Shown piece after piece: positions 1 to 7,867 of a stretch of 9,164 bases of DNA; the first letter of the stretch is position 1, and the number at the start of each line of letters is the position of its first letter. Source of the DNA: Pseudomonadota bacterium (GTDB taxonomy: Bacteria; Myxococcota; UBA9042; PHBI01); the NCBI GenBank assembly GCA_005772945.1, contig SXIE01000483.1:1-9164 (forward strand), in the 5' to 3' direction. The notes under the pieces are model-generated. The model was given only the letters and a program-made list of their open reading frames with translations. It made no database searches and was not told the origin of the DNA. The position numbers were made by a program, and so were the translations under genes.

Positions 1-1
1 C

Positions 2-680
2 ATCCATTATTTGGAGAACGCGGCCGCGCGCTGCGGACGCCTGCTCGACGGCGTGGCAGGCGACGCTGCGGCCGTCCTCGCGCGGAGAGACGCGATCATC
101 GCGGCGCTCGCGGCGACGGCCAAGCCGTACTTCGGCGACCTCGCAACGATGACCTATGCCGAGGTGCTCGGCCGCATGATCGCGCTCATGGCGATCGGCG
201 ATCCGCGCGGCCCTCAGGCCCGCTACGAGGACGGACCGTGGCTCGATGTCAGCTGGCGCCTTCGCTGCTTCGATGTCCTGCGTCGCGCCGAGGCGCGCCT
301 CGCCACGGCCGAGACGCCGAGCGTTGCACCGACCGCGGCCGCGCTCGATCGGCCCGCGGACGTCCTGGCAGCGTTCATCGCGCGCTGGCCCGCCGCGACC
401 ACAACGGCCATGCATCCGGCCGACGTGCACTGGTTCGTGCGCGAGGTCTGCGCGCGGCCGGGCAAGCCCGTGCCATTCGTGCCGGTGTTGGATGGAGACG
501 TCCGCCGCTGGTACAAGTCCGACTCGCTCTGGCAGGCGCAGCATCCGCGCTACACCGCCGGTCAGTGCCTCGTCATCCCGGGGCCCGAGGCGGTCGCCGG
601 GATCCGCGCGGCCGACGAGCCGGTGGCCGCGCTGCTCGGGCGCTTCGATCGGGCCTTCGTAGCGGCGCTCCAAGCGCGCG
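2..680 (+). other. FAS-I domain: end of enoyl reductase plus central linker domain
   Basis: Residues 1-224 of the visible protein. The segment R-C-G-R-L-L-D-G-V-A-G-D (from residue 7), then A-K-P-Y-F-G-D and M-T-Y (about 37-50), matches the stretch that closes the ER part of bacterial FAS-I. The next conserved blocks, H-P-A-D-V near residue 137 and D-V-R-R-W-Y-K-S-D-S-L-W near 164-175, are typical of the central FAS domain that follows ER in fungal beta subunits and mycobacterial Fas. The FMN/NADPH-binding part of ER is not in the window, so only the domain's end can be judged. Confidence 0.85.
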
Positions 681-3600
681 GCGAGAAGGCTGTCGTGCGC
701 GAGACGCTGGCCGACACGAGCGGCGCGCGCATCGTACCGCCGCGCGGGTGCGGGCTCGAGGCGGGTGCGACGGCCGATACGACCATCCTTCGGGTCGAAG
801 AAGGCGTCCACGCAGAAGACGCAGCGGACGACGGCTGGCTCGCGTGGGTCGGCTCGCGCTTCAGTGGTCCGCTCGCGCAGTTCCTGAGCGCGGCCGAGCT
901 ATGGGAGGGCGCGCGCCTCACGCCGAGCCCGGTGCGTCGCCTGTTCGTGGCCGAGCTCGGGGCGAGCATCGTCCTGACGGTCGATCACGCGAAACACGAG
1001 CGCCTGGTGCGCGCCGAGTACCGGCCAGCTGGTCGTGCAGGTGGTCAGGCGGGTGCGGAGCGCGTCGTCGTGGCGCTCACCGCGGATGGGATCACGCTCG
1101 ACCTGTTCCTCGCGTGCCCGCCTGGCGAAGGCCTCGGCGATGCCCGCGAAGCCGCATTCGCTCGCGAAGAGCGCGGAGCGCTTGCCCGCGAGGCCGCATT
1201 CCACCTGCCGATTGCGGTCGTTACGCACGGCACGCGCTACGCCTTCGCGACGACGGTCGGCGCATTCGACCGCGCGGTCGGTGACCTCTACCGGACGATC
1301 CTCTTCGCAGCGCCGCCGACGCCGGTCGCACTCTTTGCGCACGCGATCGAGGAGACCACGCTCGAAGACGCACGCGTCGCCGCCTACCGACGCCTCACCG
1401 GCTGGCGCGATGCCGCGGAGCAGCTCGCGAAGGCCGCGCAGCGGCTGCCCACGCGCCCCGAGCGCACGCCGAGCGGCAGCGAGCTGCCACTCAACATGGT
1501 CTTCAGCGTCGCCTGGCGTGCGGTCTTCCGGACCCTGTCCGCGCCCGAGCTGGCCGGCGGCATGTTGCGACTCGTTCACGCTGAGCACCGCGTGCAGGCG
1601 CTCGCCGGTTGGCCTTTACGCTCGGGCGAACGTGTCGTCACCGATGCCTGCGTGACGCGCGTCGAGGACCACGCCGATCACCGCATCGTCGCGATCGAGG
1701 CGACGCTCGCCCGTGCTGGAGCGGAGCGACAGCACAGCGTCCGAGGCGCAGCCGAGGAAGGAGCGTGCGGAGCACGTGCGGCCGTCGCCGGTGACGGGCC
1801 CGCGGCGCGCCTCTTCGGCACGTTCCACATTCGTGGCGCGGCGCCCGCCAGCGCCTGGCGCGTGCAGGCGCGCGAGAGCGTGACCCTGCCGGTCGCGAAT
1901 GGCACCGAGGTCGAGCTCGCGTTCCTGCGCGGACACGCCGGGGTCTCGTGGCTCGAGCAAACCCCGCCGGTTCAGGTCCGTAATCCGATCGTCTTGCGCG
2001 CCGAGCTCGAGGAAGAGCGGCCGTCGAAGGGCACGTCTCGCTTCCGCGCGACCGGCGTCTTCGAGCGGCGCGGTGCGGTCGTGGGCCACATCGGCTTCGA
2101 AGAAGAAGGCGACCTCCAGGTGCATCCGCTGCGCGCCCTCGTGCACGTCCTGGCCGAGGCGGGCCCGGAGCGCGAGCGCGCGACCCCGCGCCTCACGCGC
2201 GCGTCGGCGACCACGACGGCCCCCGCGTCGATGCACGCCTTCGCGGACGTCGGCGGGGACCACAATCCGATCCACGTCCACACCCTCGCGGCGCGGCTCG
2301 CGAACCTGTCGCAGCCGATCGTCCATGGCCTCTGGACCGCGGCGCGCCTCCACGCCTTCGCGGTCGAGACCGTCGCCGGCGGAAACGCGGCGCGGTTCCG
2401 CGACGTGCAAGCGCAGTTCATGGCGCCGGTCCTGCTCGGTGAATCCTTGCATCTCCGTGCAACTCGCGTGGCGGTCCGGCCCGGTGGGATTCAGGTCCTC
2501 GAGTTGAGCGCGAGCCGCGTCTCGGGCGCGCCTGTCGCGGTCGTCCGGGCCGAGCTCCTGCCGGCACCGACGGCCTACGTCTTTCCCGGCCAGGGGATCC
2601 AGCAGAAGGACATGGGCCTCGCGGCGCTCGCTCGCTCGCCGGCCGCCAAGCGGATCTGGGAGCGCGCCGACCTGCACTGCAAGGAGCACCTCGGCTTCTC
2701 GATCCTGCGGGTCGTGCGCGACAACCCGAGCGAGCTCGTCATCCGCGGGACGCGCTACGTCCATGCGCAAGGCGTGCTCCATCTCACTCAATTGACCCAG
2801 GTCGCGATGGCGACGCTCGCCTCGGCTCAGGTCGCCGAGCTCCGCGAGGCACACGCTTGGATCGACGACGCCATGCTCTCGGGCCACAGCGTCGGCGAGT
2901 ACACCGCGCTCGCAGCCGCAGCGGAAGTCCTGCCGCTCGAGGCCGTCATCGACATCGTCTATGCACGCGGCCTCGTCATGCATGGCCTCGTGCCCCGCGA
3001 TGCCCGCGGCGACTCCGGGTTCCGCATGGGCGTCATCCGCCCGCACTACGCGGGGATGGACCACGCCGCCGCCGAGGCGCTCGTCGCCGACATCGCCCGC
3101 GAGACCGGGCGCTTCCTCGAGATCGTGAACTACAACGTGAAGGGTCGCCAGTACTCGGTGACGGGTCACGCGGATGCGCTCGCGCACCTCGAGGCCGCGC
3201 TCACGGCCCGCATGAAACCGGGCGCCAAGCCGCCCTACGTCGAGGTCCCCGGCATCGACGTGCCGTTCCATTCGCGCTGCCTGCGCGGCGGGGTGGCCGA
3301 CTTCCGGACCGCCCTCGAGAAGCACCTGCCGGCGCGGATCGACGCAAACCGACTCGTCGGTCGGTATATCCCGAACCTGGTCGCACGGCCGTTCGCGCTC
3401 GACGCGGAGTTCATCGCGTGCGTGCGCGATGCCGTCGGCGAGGATGACCGGCCGCGGCTCCAGCGCCTGCTCGATGACCCCGCCGCGATGGCCCCGGATG
3501 CGGTCGCGCGGGTGCTCCTCATCGAGCTCTTGGCGTGGCAATTCGCGAGTCCCGTGCGCTGGATCGAGACGCAGGAGATCCTCGTCGCGAGCGCGCGTGC

Positions 3601-6600
3601 GATCATCGAGGTGGGGGTCGGGTATCAACCAACGCTCGCGAACATGGCGAAGGCGACGCTTGACGGGCGGCGCCTGGCGGTCGAGGTCCTCAACGTCGAG
3701 GCGGATCGGCCGCGCGTCTTTGCGACGGATGAAGACGTTGCCGCGCCCGACGCGCCCGACGCGATCGGTGAAATCGCAACCGCGGCGACCGTGGCCGCCG
3801 TGACCAGCGGGCCGACGGCCCCTGCGGCGGCCGCCGGGCCCGCGCCAACGACCGCGACCCGTCCCGACGATCGTCCCCTTGGCGCGCTCGAGGCGCTCGT
3901 CACGATCCTGGCCGTGCAGGCGAAGGTCCGCCCCGATCAGATCACGATGACCGAAACGATCGACGCGCTCTTCGACGGCGTGTCGTCGCGACGCAACCAG
4001 GTGCTGCTCGATATCGGCGCCGAGTTCGATGTCGGCACACTCGACCGCGCGCACGAGACGCCGATCGGCGAGCTGGGCGCCGAGATCGCGCGGCGTGCAC
4101 GGACCTGGAAGGCGCCTGGCGCCTACCTCGCGAAGACCTACGACGAGGCCTTCAAGAAGGCCTGGGGGCGCGCCGGCCTGACCGTGAAGGAAATCGGCGC
4201 GCACCTCGATCAGGGCTTCGGGTTCGGACCCGGGCTCATCGCGGCGACGATCGATCAGCTCGCGCTCGGGCTGCGTGCCGGGACCTCGGCGCGCGGCGGC
4301 GAGCTCGGCGTGATCGCGGCCCCGGCCGGGAAGGACGCGGCACGCCAGGCCGTCGACTCCGCGGTCGGTCTGCTCGGCCAGCGCCGCGGAACCGCCTACG
4401 GCAAGCTCGCGACGGGTACCACCCAAGCGGTCGGCAACGTCGATCCGCGCGCGCTCGCCGCCCTCGAAGAGCGGCTCTTCGGCAAGGACGGCGTCCTGAC
4501 CCAGGCGGCGCGCGCGCTGGCGCCGACGCCCGAGGTGAACGCCGACCCCGTCGTGACCGACTCCGCGGGCGCACAGCTCGTCGCCGAGCTCGGGCCCGCC
4601 TTTGCCGAGATCGTCCAGCCCGCCTTCGATGCCCATCGCCACGTTGCGTTCGGGGCCGCGTGGATGGCGGCACAGCGCGATCTGGTCCGGGCGGCCTTCG
4701 ACCGACTGAACGGTCGGATCGACCACGGCCACCTCGCCGCCGAGCTCGCGCGCCTTGCGCCGCACGCCGGGCATGCGCGCCTCCAGCACAGCGCCCGCTG
4801 GTTTGCGGACGTCGCTCAACGCGGCGGACACAGCGCGATGGCCGAGGCATTTGCGAGGTTTGGTACCGCCGGTGCCACCCCCGACGGACGCCTCGACTTC
4901 AACGGCAAGACGGCGCTCGTGACCGGCGCGAGCAAGGGCTCGATTGCGGTCGCGATCGTCGCGCATCTCCTGCGCGGCGGCGCGCGCGTGGTCGTCACGA
5001 CCTCGGCCCTCGATCGCACGCGCACGCTCTTCTATCGACGCGTCTTCGAGGCGCACGCCGCCCCGGGGGCAGAGCTGCACGTCGTGCCGTTCAACCAGGC
5101 GTCGTTCCAAGATCACGAGGCGCTCGTCGACTGGCTCTTCCGCGAGGAGACCGAGCAGTCGGGCGCGACGGCGCGCATCCTCAAGCCTGCCATGCGGCCC
5201 GACTTCCTCGTGCCGTTCGCGGCGATGAAGGACTGGGGCACGCTCGATCAGCTGGGCGCGCAGGCCGAGGCCGGGCTCCGCGCGATGGTGCTCGGAACCG
5301 AGCGCCTCATCGGCCTCATCGCGAGCAGGCTCCTCGCGCTCGGCGAGACCGGCACCCGCTGCCATGTGCTCTTGCCGCTCTCGCCGAACCACGGCGCGTT
5401 TGGCGGCGACGGCGCCTATGCCGAGGGCAAGGCGGCGCTGGAGGTCCTCCTTTCGAAGTGGAGGAGCGAGCAGGCCGCGTGGGCGCGCGCGACGACGATC
5501 GTCGGCGCCCGCATCGGCTGGGTGCGAGGCACCGGGCTCATGGCGCACAACGACGCGCTCGCGCCGCGGCTCGAGGCGGCGACCGGCATCCGCACGTTCT
5601 CGCAGGACGAGATGGGGCGCCTCTTGGCGGAGCTGCTGGACGCGCCGACGCGCACCGCGGCGCTCGACGCGCCGGTCGTGGCCGACCTGACCGGCGGCTT
5701 TGCGAAGGTCGCCGACCTCAAGGGCGCGGTCGATGAGATCCGCGAGGCGCTCGCCCACGCCGAAAAAACCGACCGCGCGGTCGAGTCGCTTCAGGGCGCC
5801 GAGCGCGCCCTGGTCGACGGCCGCGCGCGCGCGGAAAACGTCACCGTCACCCCCCTGGCGGGCTGGCCGAACACGGCGAGCCACGAGCCCGATTGGACGA
5901 TGCCCTGGCCCGAGACGCAGGCACGCCCGGAGGATCTCGTCGTCATCGTCGGGATTGGCGAGCTGAGCCCGGGTGGCACGACGCGCACGCGCTTCGAGCT
6001 CGAGGTGGGCGCTGCCCTGTCGGCGCCGGCGGTGCTCGAGCTGGCCTGGATGGCGGGTCTCGTGCGCTACGAGCCGGCAGCCCGCGGGGGCGCCTGGCTC
6101 GACGTCGCGAGCGGCGAGGCCGTGCCCGAATCGGCGATCCAGGGTCGCTACCACGACGCCGTGCGCGCGATCGTCGGCGTGCGCCACATCGAGCCGCAGA
6201 CGGTCGGCTTCGATCCGGGCCGCATGCCCGTCCTCGAGAAGGTCTACCTCGAGAAGGACTTCACGTTCCCGGTCGGATCCGAAGACGAGGCCAAGAGCTT
6301 CTTGGCCGCGGCGCCCGAAGGCACGCGCATCGTTCGAGATGGGGACGGCAGCGACCGCTGGCTCGTCACGCGCAAGGCCGGGACCGAGCTGCGCGTGCCG
6401 CGCGAGGTGGCGCTCAAGCGGCGCGTGGGCGGACAACTGCCGACCGGGTTCGACCTCGGGCGCTTCGGGTTCCCGGGCGACATGCTCGCGAACGTGGATC
6501 GCGTGGCGCTCATGAATCTGGCGGCGACGGTCGATGCCTTCGCCGCGGCCGGGACGACGCCGGAGGAGCTTTTGCAGTGGGTGCACCCGGTGCGCGTCGG

Positions 6601-7867
6601 CTCGACGCAGAGCGCCGGCATGGGCGGGATGCAGAGCCTGCATCGCCTCTACGTCGACCATCTGCTCGGCCGCGAGCGCCAGTCGGATGTCCTCCAGGAG
6701 ACGCTCATCAACGTCGTCTTCGCCTATGCCGCGACGAGCTACGTCGGCTGCTACGGCCCGATGTCGCACCCGGTCGCCGCGTGCGCGACGGCGGCCGTGT
6801 CGCTCGAAGACGCGTGCGACAAGATCCGCCTCGGCAAGGCCGACGTCATGATGGCGGGCGGCTGGGACGACCTCTCGGCCGAGGGGATGCTCGGCTTCGG
6901 CGACATGAACGCGACCGCCGACACCGACAAGATGGCGGCGATGGGGCTCGACGCAAACCAGATGTCGCGGGCCAATGACCGGCGCCGTCGCGGCTTCGTC
7001 GAGGCGCAGGGCGGCGGCGTGATGCTGCTCGCGCGCGGCGACGTCGCGCTGAAGATGGGCCTCCCGGTCTACGGCGTGGTCGCGTTCGCGGGCTCGTTCT
7101 CGGACGGGATCCACCGGTCGATCCCCGCGCCGGGGATCGGCGCGCTCGGGGCTGCGTCGGGCGGATCGCAATCGGCGCTTGGGCGGGCGCTCGCGAAAAT
7201 TGGTTTGCACACCAACGATATCGCGGTCGTCTCGAAGCACGACACGTCGACTGCGGCGAACGATCCGAACGAGTCGGGACTCCACCAGGCGCTGCAGACG
7301 GCGCTCGGGCGAACGGCCGGAAATCCCCTCATGGTCGTCTCGCAAAAGACGGTGCTCGGACACGCCAAGGGCGGCGCGGCGGCCTGGCAGGCGATCGGCC
7401 TCTGCCAGGTGCTGGCCTCGGGGGTCGTGCCTGGGAACCGGAACTTGGATGCGATCGATCCGGTGCTCGCGGGCGATGAACATCTTTTGTACACCAACGA
7501 ACGCCTCGACCCGGGAGCGGCCTATCCGCTGCGCGCAGGCGTCCTGACGAGCCTCGGCTTCGGGCATGTGAGCGCGCTCGTGTGCCTGGCGCATCCGATG
7601 GCGTTCGCGGCGACGCTCACGCCGGCGGAGCGCGCGACGTGGATCGCCCGGCAGGCGGGTCGCAAGCAGCAGAGCCAGGGGCTGTGGGCGCGGGTCATGC
7701 TCGGGCAGGAGCCGCTCTATCATAAGAGGACCGATCGCCGGTTTGCCGCGGCCGACGGGAGCGACGCGCAGAAGCAGGAGGAGCAGGCGATGCTGCTCGC
7801 GCCGTCGTCGCGCCTCGGCGCGAGCGACGAGCCTGGCGGCGTCGGGCGCTTCGGGACCCGCTCGTGA
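2..7867 (+). CDS. fas: Type I fatty acid synthase (FAS-I), 5'-partial
   Basis: Cytosolic megasynthase that elongates acyl chains from acetyl-CoA and malonyl-CoA and releases long-chain acyl-CoA. Residues are numbered from the TTG at 11. That TTG is not a plausible start: the frame is open from base 2 and reads I-H-Y-L-E-N-A-A-A-R-C-G-R-L-L, matching the late ER region of mycobacterial Fas (from memory), so AT and most of ER lie upstream. Visible order: ER end and linker (1-110), central domain (110-220), dehydratase with D750/H755 (to ~850), malonyl/palmitoyl transferase with S960/H1087 (855-1235), Ala/Pro-rich linker, ACP with S1325, ketoreductase (1630-1900), ketosynthase with C2258/H2410/H2451 (1975-2535), and a tail ending at TGA 7865-7867. 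About 2,620 residues are visible; mycobacterial Fas has about 3,070 in total. No frameshift or missing catalytic residue was found. Its stop overlaps the acpS start. The family call is very secure; the true start is unknown. Confidence 0.97.
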   Translation: MHYLENAAARCGRLLDGVAGDAAAVLARRDAIIAALAATAKPYFGDLATMTYAEVLGRMIALMAIGDPRGPQARYEDGPWLDVSWRLRCFDVLRRAEARLATAETPSVAPTAAALDRPADVLAAFIARWPAATTTAMHPADVHWFVREVCARPGKPVPFVPVLDGDVRRWYKSDSLWQAQHPRYTAGQCLVIPGPEAVAGIRAADEPVAALLGRFDRAFVAALQARGEKAVVRETLADTSGARIVPPRGCGLEAGATADTTILRVEEGVHAEDAADDGWLAWVGSRFSGPLAQFLSAAELWEGARLTPSPVRRLFVAELGASIVLTVDHAKHERLVRAEYRPAGRAGGQAGAERVVVALTADGITLDLFLACPPGEGLGDAREAAFAREERGALAREAAFHLPIAVVTHGTRYAFATTVGAFDRAVGDLYRTILFAAPPTPVALFAHAIEETTLEDARVAAYRRLTGWRDAAEQLAKAAQRLPTRPERTPSGSELPLNMVFSVAWRAVFRTLSAPELAGGMLRLVHAEHRVQALAGWPLRSGERVVTDACVTRVEDHADHRIVAIEATLARAGAERQHSVRGAAEEGACGARAAVAGDGPAARLFGTFHIRGAAPASAWRVQARESVTLPVANGTEVELAFLRGHAGVSWLEQTPPVQVRNPIVLRAELEEERPSKGTSRFRATGVFERRGAVVGHIGFEEEGDLQVHPLRALVHVLAEAGPERERATPRLTRASATTTAPASMHAFADVGGDHNPIHVHTLAARLANLSQPIVHGLWTAARLHAFAVETVAGGNAARFRDVQAQFMAPVLLGESLHLRATRVAVRPGGIQVLELSASRVSGAPVAVVRAELLPAPTAYVFPGQGIQQKDMGLAALARSPAAKRIWERADLHCKEHLGFSILRVVRDNPSELVIRGTRYVHAQGVLHLTQLTQVAMATLASAQVAELREAHAWIDDAMLSGHSVGEYTALAAAAEVLPLEAVIDIVYARGLVMHGLVPRDARGDSGFRMGVIRPHYAGMDHAAAEALVADIARETGRFLEIVNYNVKGRQYSVTGHADALAHLEAALTARMKPGAKPPYVEVPGIDVPFHSRCLRGGVADFRTALEKHLPARIDANRLVGRYIPNLVARPFALDAEFIACVRDAVGEDDRPRLQRLLDDPAAMAPDAVARVLLIELLAWQFASPVRWIETQEILVASARAIIEVGVGYQPTLANMAKATLDGRRLAVEVLNVEADRPRVFATDEDVAAPDAPDAIGEIATAATVAAVTSGPTAPAAAAGPAPTTATRPDDRPLGALEALVTILAVQAKVRPDQITMTETIDALFDGVSSRRNQVLLDIGAEFDVGTLDRAHETPIGELGAEIARRARTWKAPGAYLAKTYDEAFKKAWGRAGLTVKEIGAHLDQGFGFGPGLIAATIDQLALGLRAGTSARGGELGVIAAPAGKDAARQAVDSAVGLLGQRRGTAYGKLATGTTQAVGNVDPRALAALEERLFGKDGVLTQAARALAPTPEVNADPVVTDSAGAQLVAELGPAFAEIVQPAFDAHRHVAFGAAWMAAQRDLVRAAFDRLNGRIDHGHLAAELARLAPHAGHARLQHSARWFADVAQRGGHSAMAEAFARFGTAGATPDGRLDFNGKTALVTGASKGSIAVAIVAHLLRGGARVVVTTSALDRTRTLFYRRVFEAHAAPGAELHVVPFNQASFQDHEALVDWLFREETEQSGATARILKPAMRPDFLVPFAAMKDWGTLDQLGAQAEAGLRAMVLGTERLIGLIASRLLALGETGTRCHVLLPLSPNHGAFGGDGAYAEGKAALEVLLSKWRSEQAAWARATTIVGARIGWVRGTGLMAHNDALAPRLEAATGIRTFSQDEMGRLLAELLDAPTRTAALDAPVVADLTGGFAKVADLKGAVDEIREALAHAEKTDRAVESLQGAERALVDGRARAENVTVTPLAGWPNTASHEPDWTMPWPETQARPEDLVVIVGIGELSPGGTTRTRFELEVGAALSAPAVLELAWMAGLVRYEPAARGGAWLDVASGEAVPESAIQGRYHDAVRAIVGVRHIEPQTVGFDPGRMPVLEKVYLEKDFTFPVGSEDEAKSFLAAAPEGTRIVRDGDGSDRWLVTRKAGTELRVPREVALKRRVGGQLPTGFDLGRFGFPGDMLANVDRVALMNLAATVDAFAAAGTTPEELLQWVHPVRVGSTQSAGMGGMQSLHRLYVDHLLGRERQSDVLQETLINVVFAYAATSYVGCYGPMSHPVAACATAAVSLEDACDKIRLGKADVMMAGGWDDLSAEGMLGFGDMNATADTDKMAAMGLDANQMSRANDRRRRGFVEAQGGGVMLLARGDVALKMGLPVYGVVAFAGSFSDGIHRSIPAPGIGALGAASGGSQSALGRALAKIGLHTNDIAVVSKHDTSTAANDPNESGLHQALQTALGRTAGNPLMVVSQKTVLGHAKGGAAAWQAIGLCQVLASGVVPGNRNLDAIDPVLAGDEHLLYTNERLDPGAAYPLRAGVLTSLGFGHVSALVCLAHPMAFAATLTPAERATWIARQAGRKQQSQGLWARVMLGQEPLYHKRTDRRFAAADGSDAQKQEEQAMLLAPSSRLGASDEPGGVGRFGTRS
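681..1477 (+). other. Weakly conserved FAS-I segment between central domain and dehydratase
   Basis: Residues 225-490 show no catalytic motif I can name. The region appears longer than the matching part of mycobacterial Fas as I remember it. Around residues 422-432 it reads A-V-G-D-L-Y-R-T-I-L-F, and at about 447-465 E-E-T-T-L-E-D-A-R-V-A-A-Y-R-R-L-T-G-W. The latter faintly resembles the N-terminal helix of hot-dog hydratases, such as the non-catalytic hot-dog units of the FAS dehydratase. It is most likely a structural part of the dehydratase wing; the assignment is inference. Confidence 0.45.
1141..1201 (+). repeat. Imperfect 19-bp direct repeat inside the FAS gene
   Basis: A 19-bp unit, TGCCCGCGAAGCCGCATTC at 1141-1159, recurs at 1183-1201 with one mismatch (AAG to AGG). 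The offset is 42 bp, so both copies stay in frame and encode a repeated A-R-E-A-A-F separated by A-R-E-E-R-G-A-L. It lies in the poorly conserved segment before the dehydratase. A small in-frame duplication of 14 codons explains it; chance similarity in Ala/Arg/Glu-rich sequence is the alternative. Confidence 0.5.
1478..2560 (+). other. FAS-I domain: dehydratase (hot-dog folds, MaoC-like active site)
   Basis: Residues ~490-850. The domain removes water from the 3-hydroxyacyl chain to give the trans-2-enoyl intermediate. The catalytic signature F-A-D-V-G-G-D-H-N-P-I-H-V sits at about residues 744-756, with the Asp (D750, codon 2258-2260) and His (H755, codon 2273-2275) expected of MaoC-type hydratases and FAS-I dehydratases. 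It is followed by P-I-V-H-G-L-W, which is also conserved. The earlier part (~490-700) corresponds to the non-catalytic hot-dog units and is only loosely conserved. It carries an unusual insert at residues 571-597. Confidence 0.92.
1721..1801 (+). other. In-frame low-complexity insert in the dehydratase region
   Basis: Codons 571-597 encode an Ala/Gly/Glu/Arg-rich stretch (A-E-R-Q-H-S-V-R-G-A-A-E-E-G-A-C) that interrupts an otherwise alignable strand pair: A-T-L-A-R-A-G before it and A-A-R-L-F-G-T-F after it. The DNA reads as recurring purine-rich GAG..GAGC units. It uses several codons that look uncommon in the rest of the gene (CGA, GCA, GGA, CGT). It also contains a perfect 5-bp inverted repeat, CGTGC-GGA-GCACG, at 1764-1776. 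It resembles a short intragenic repeat insertion, but no second copy is visible in this window. Confidence 0.4.
2570..3710 (+). other. FAS-I domain: malonyl/palmitoyl transferase
   Basis: Residues ~854-1234. The domain loads malonyl from CoA onto the ACP and, in FAS-I, also returns the finished acyl chain to CoA. It opens with F-P-G-Q-G-I-Q (858-864). The nucleophile elbow is G-H-S-V-G-E-Y with S960 (codon 2888-2890). The carboxylate-binding Arg is R986 in Y-A-R-G-L-V-M, and the catalytic His is H1087 in V-P-F-H-S-R. Retention of R986 supports use of a carboxylated extender such as malonyl-CoA. The conserved E-L-L-A-W-Q-F-A-S-P-V-R-W block near residue 1175 completes the domain. Confidence 0.95.
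3734..4160 (+). other. Ala/Pro-rich linker and single acyl carrier domain of FAS-I
   Basis: Residues ~1242-1288 form a flexible Ala/Pro/Thr-rich tether, as expected in front of a mobile carrier domain. The carrier domain follows (~1289-1380). Its phosphopantetheine attachment site is D-G-V-S-S-R-R-N-Q, the FAS-I form of the motif rather than the DSL of stand-alone ACPs. S1325 (codon 3983-3985) aligns with the modified Ser of yeast FAS, with S1326 next to it as the alternative. Only one carrier copy is visible. It is the expected substrate of the AcpS encoded at 7864. Confidence 0.93.
4161..4890 (+). other. FAS-I structural region between ACP and ketoreductase
   Basis: Residues ~1384-1628 contain no enzyme motif. 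Blocks such as L-G-L-R-A-G-T-S-A-R-G-G-E-L-G (about 1418-1432) and L-F-G-K-D-G-V-L-T-Q-A-A-R match the scaffold segment that follows the ACP in mycobacterial Fas, as I recall it. This scaffold builds the central wheel of the complex. The role is inferred from position and similarity, not from catalytic residues. Confidence 0.7.
4898..5720 (+). other. FAS-I domain: 3-ketoacyl reductase
   Basis: Residues ~1630-1904. NADPH-dependent reduction of the 3-ketoacyl chain on the ACP. The Rossmann nucleotide-binding motif is T-G-A-S-K-G-S-I-A (1638-1646). The catalytic triad is intact: S1791 in L-P-L-S-P-N-H-G, Y1803 and K1807 in G-A-Y-A-E-G-K. The T-G-x-x-x-G-S-I-A form and the G-G-D-G-A-Y block are characteristic of FAS-I ketoreductases rather than of stand-alone FabG. 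Confidence 0.95.
5936..7606 (+). other. FAS-I domain: 3-ketoacyl synthase
   Basis: Residues ~1976-2533. Decarboxylative Claisen condensation of the acyl primer with malonyl-ACP. It starts with D-L-V-V-I-V-G-I-G. The nucleophile is C2258 in V-A-A-C-A-T-A (codon 6782-6784). The two catalytic histidines are H2410 in S-K-H-D-T-S-T and H2451 in L-G-H-A-K-G-G, with the supporting K2446 in S-Q-K-T. The closing L-T-S-L-G-F-G-H-V-S block is present. The remaining ~85 residues form a tail like that of mycobacterial Fas. Unlike fungal alpha subunits, no phosphopantetheinyl transferase is fused; it is encoded by the next gene. Confidence 0.96.
7864..7867 (+). promoter_or_regulatory. 4-nt GTGA overlap coupling fas and acpS
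   Basis: The GTG start of acpS (7864-7866) overlaps the TGA stop of fas (7865-7867). Upstream there is only a weak purine stretch (GGGA, 7853-7856) and no good Shine-Dalgarno site, so acpS is probably translated by ribosomes that have just finished fas. This would tie the modifying enzyme to synthesis of its substrate. Confidence 0.75.

Noticed and set aside
11..13. TTG at 11 as the real start of the synthase.
   Set aside because: The frame is open further upstream to base 2, and the residues on both sides of this codon match the interior of the enoyl-reductase region of bacterial FAS-I. No Shine-Dalgarno site can be judged, and AT plus most of ER would be missing.
238..1284. A 348-codon plus-strand frame overlapping the start of the synthase.
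   Set aside because: Out of frame with the conserved FAS-I sequence, extremely Arg-rich, and without any domain.
1764..1776. The perfect inverted repeat CGTGC-GGA-GCACG as a terminator.
   Set aside because: The stem is only 5 bp, no T-run follows, and it lies in the middle of a coding domain that continues with intact motifs for another 6 kb.
1616..7723. An uninterrupted reading frame of about 2,035 codons on the minus strand opposite the synthase.
   Set aside because: It is antisense to a gene with intact catalytic motifs in every domain. Its product is Arg/Glu/His-rich without recognisable domains, and such long antisense frames are a common by-product of GC-rich codon bias.
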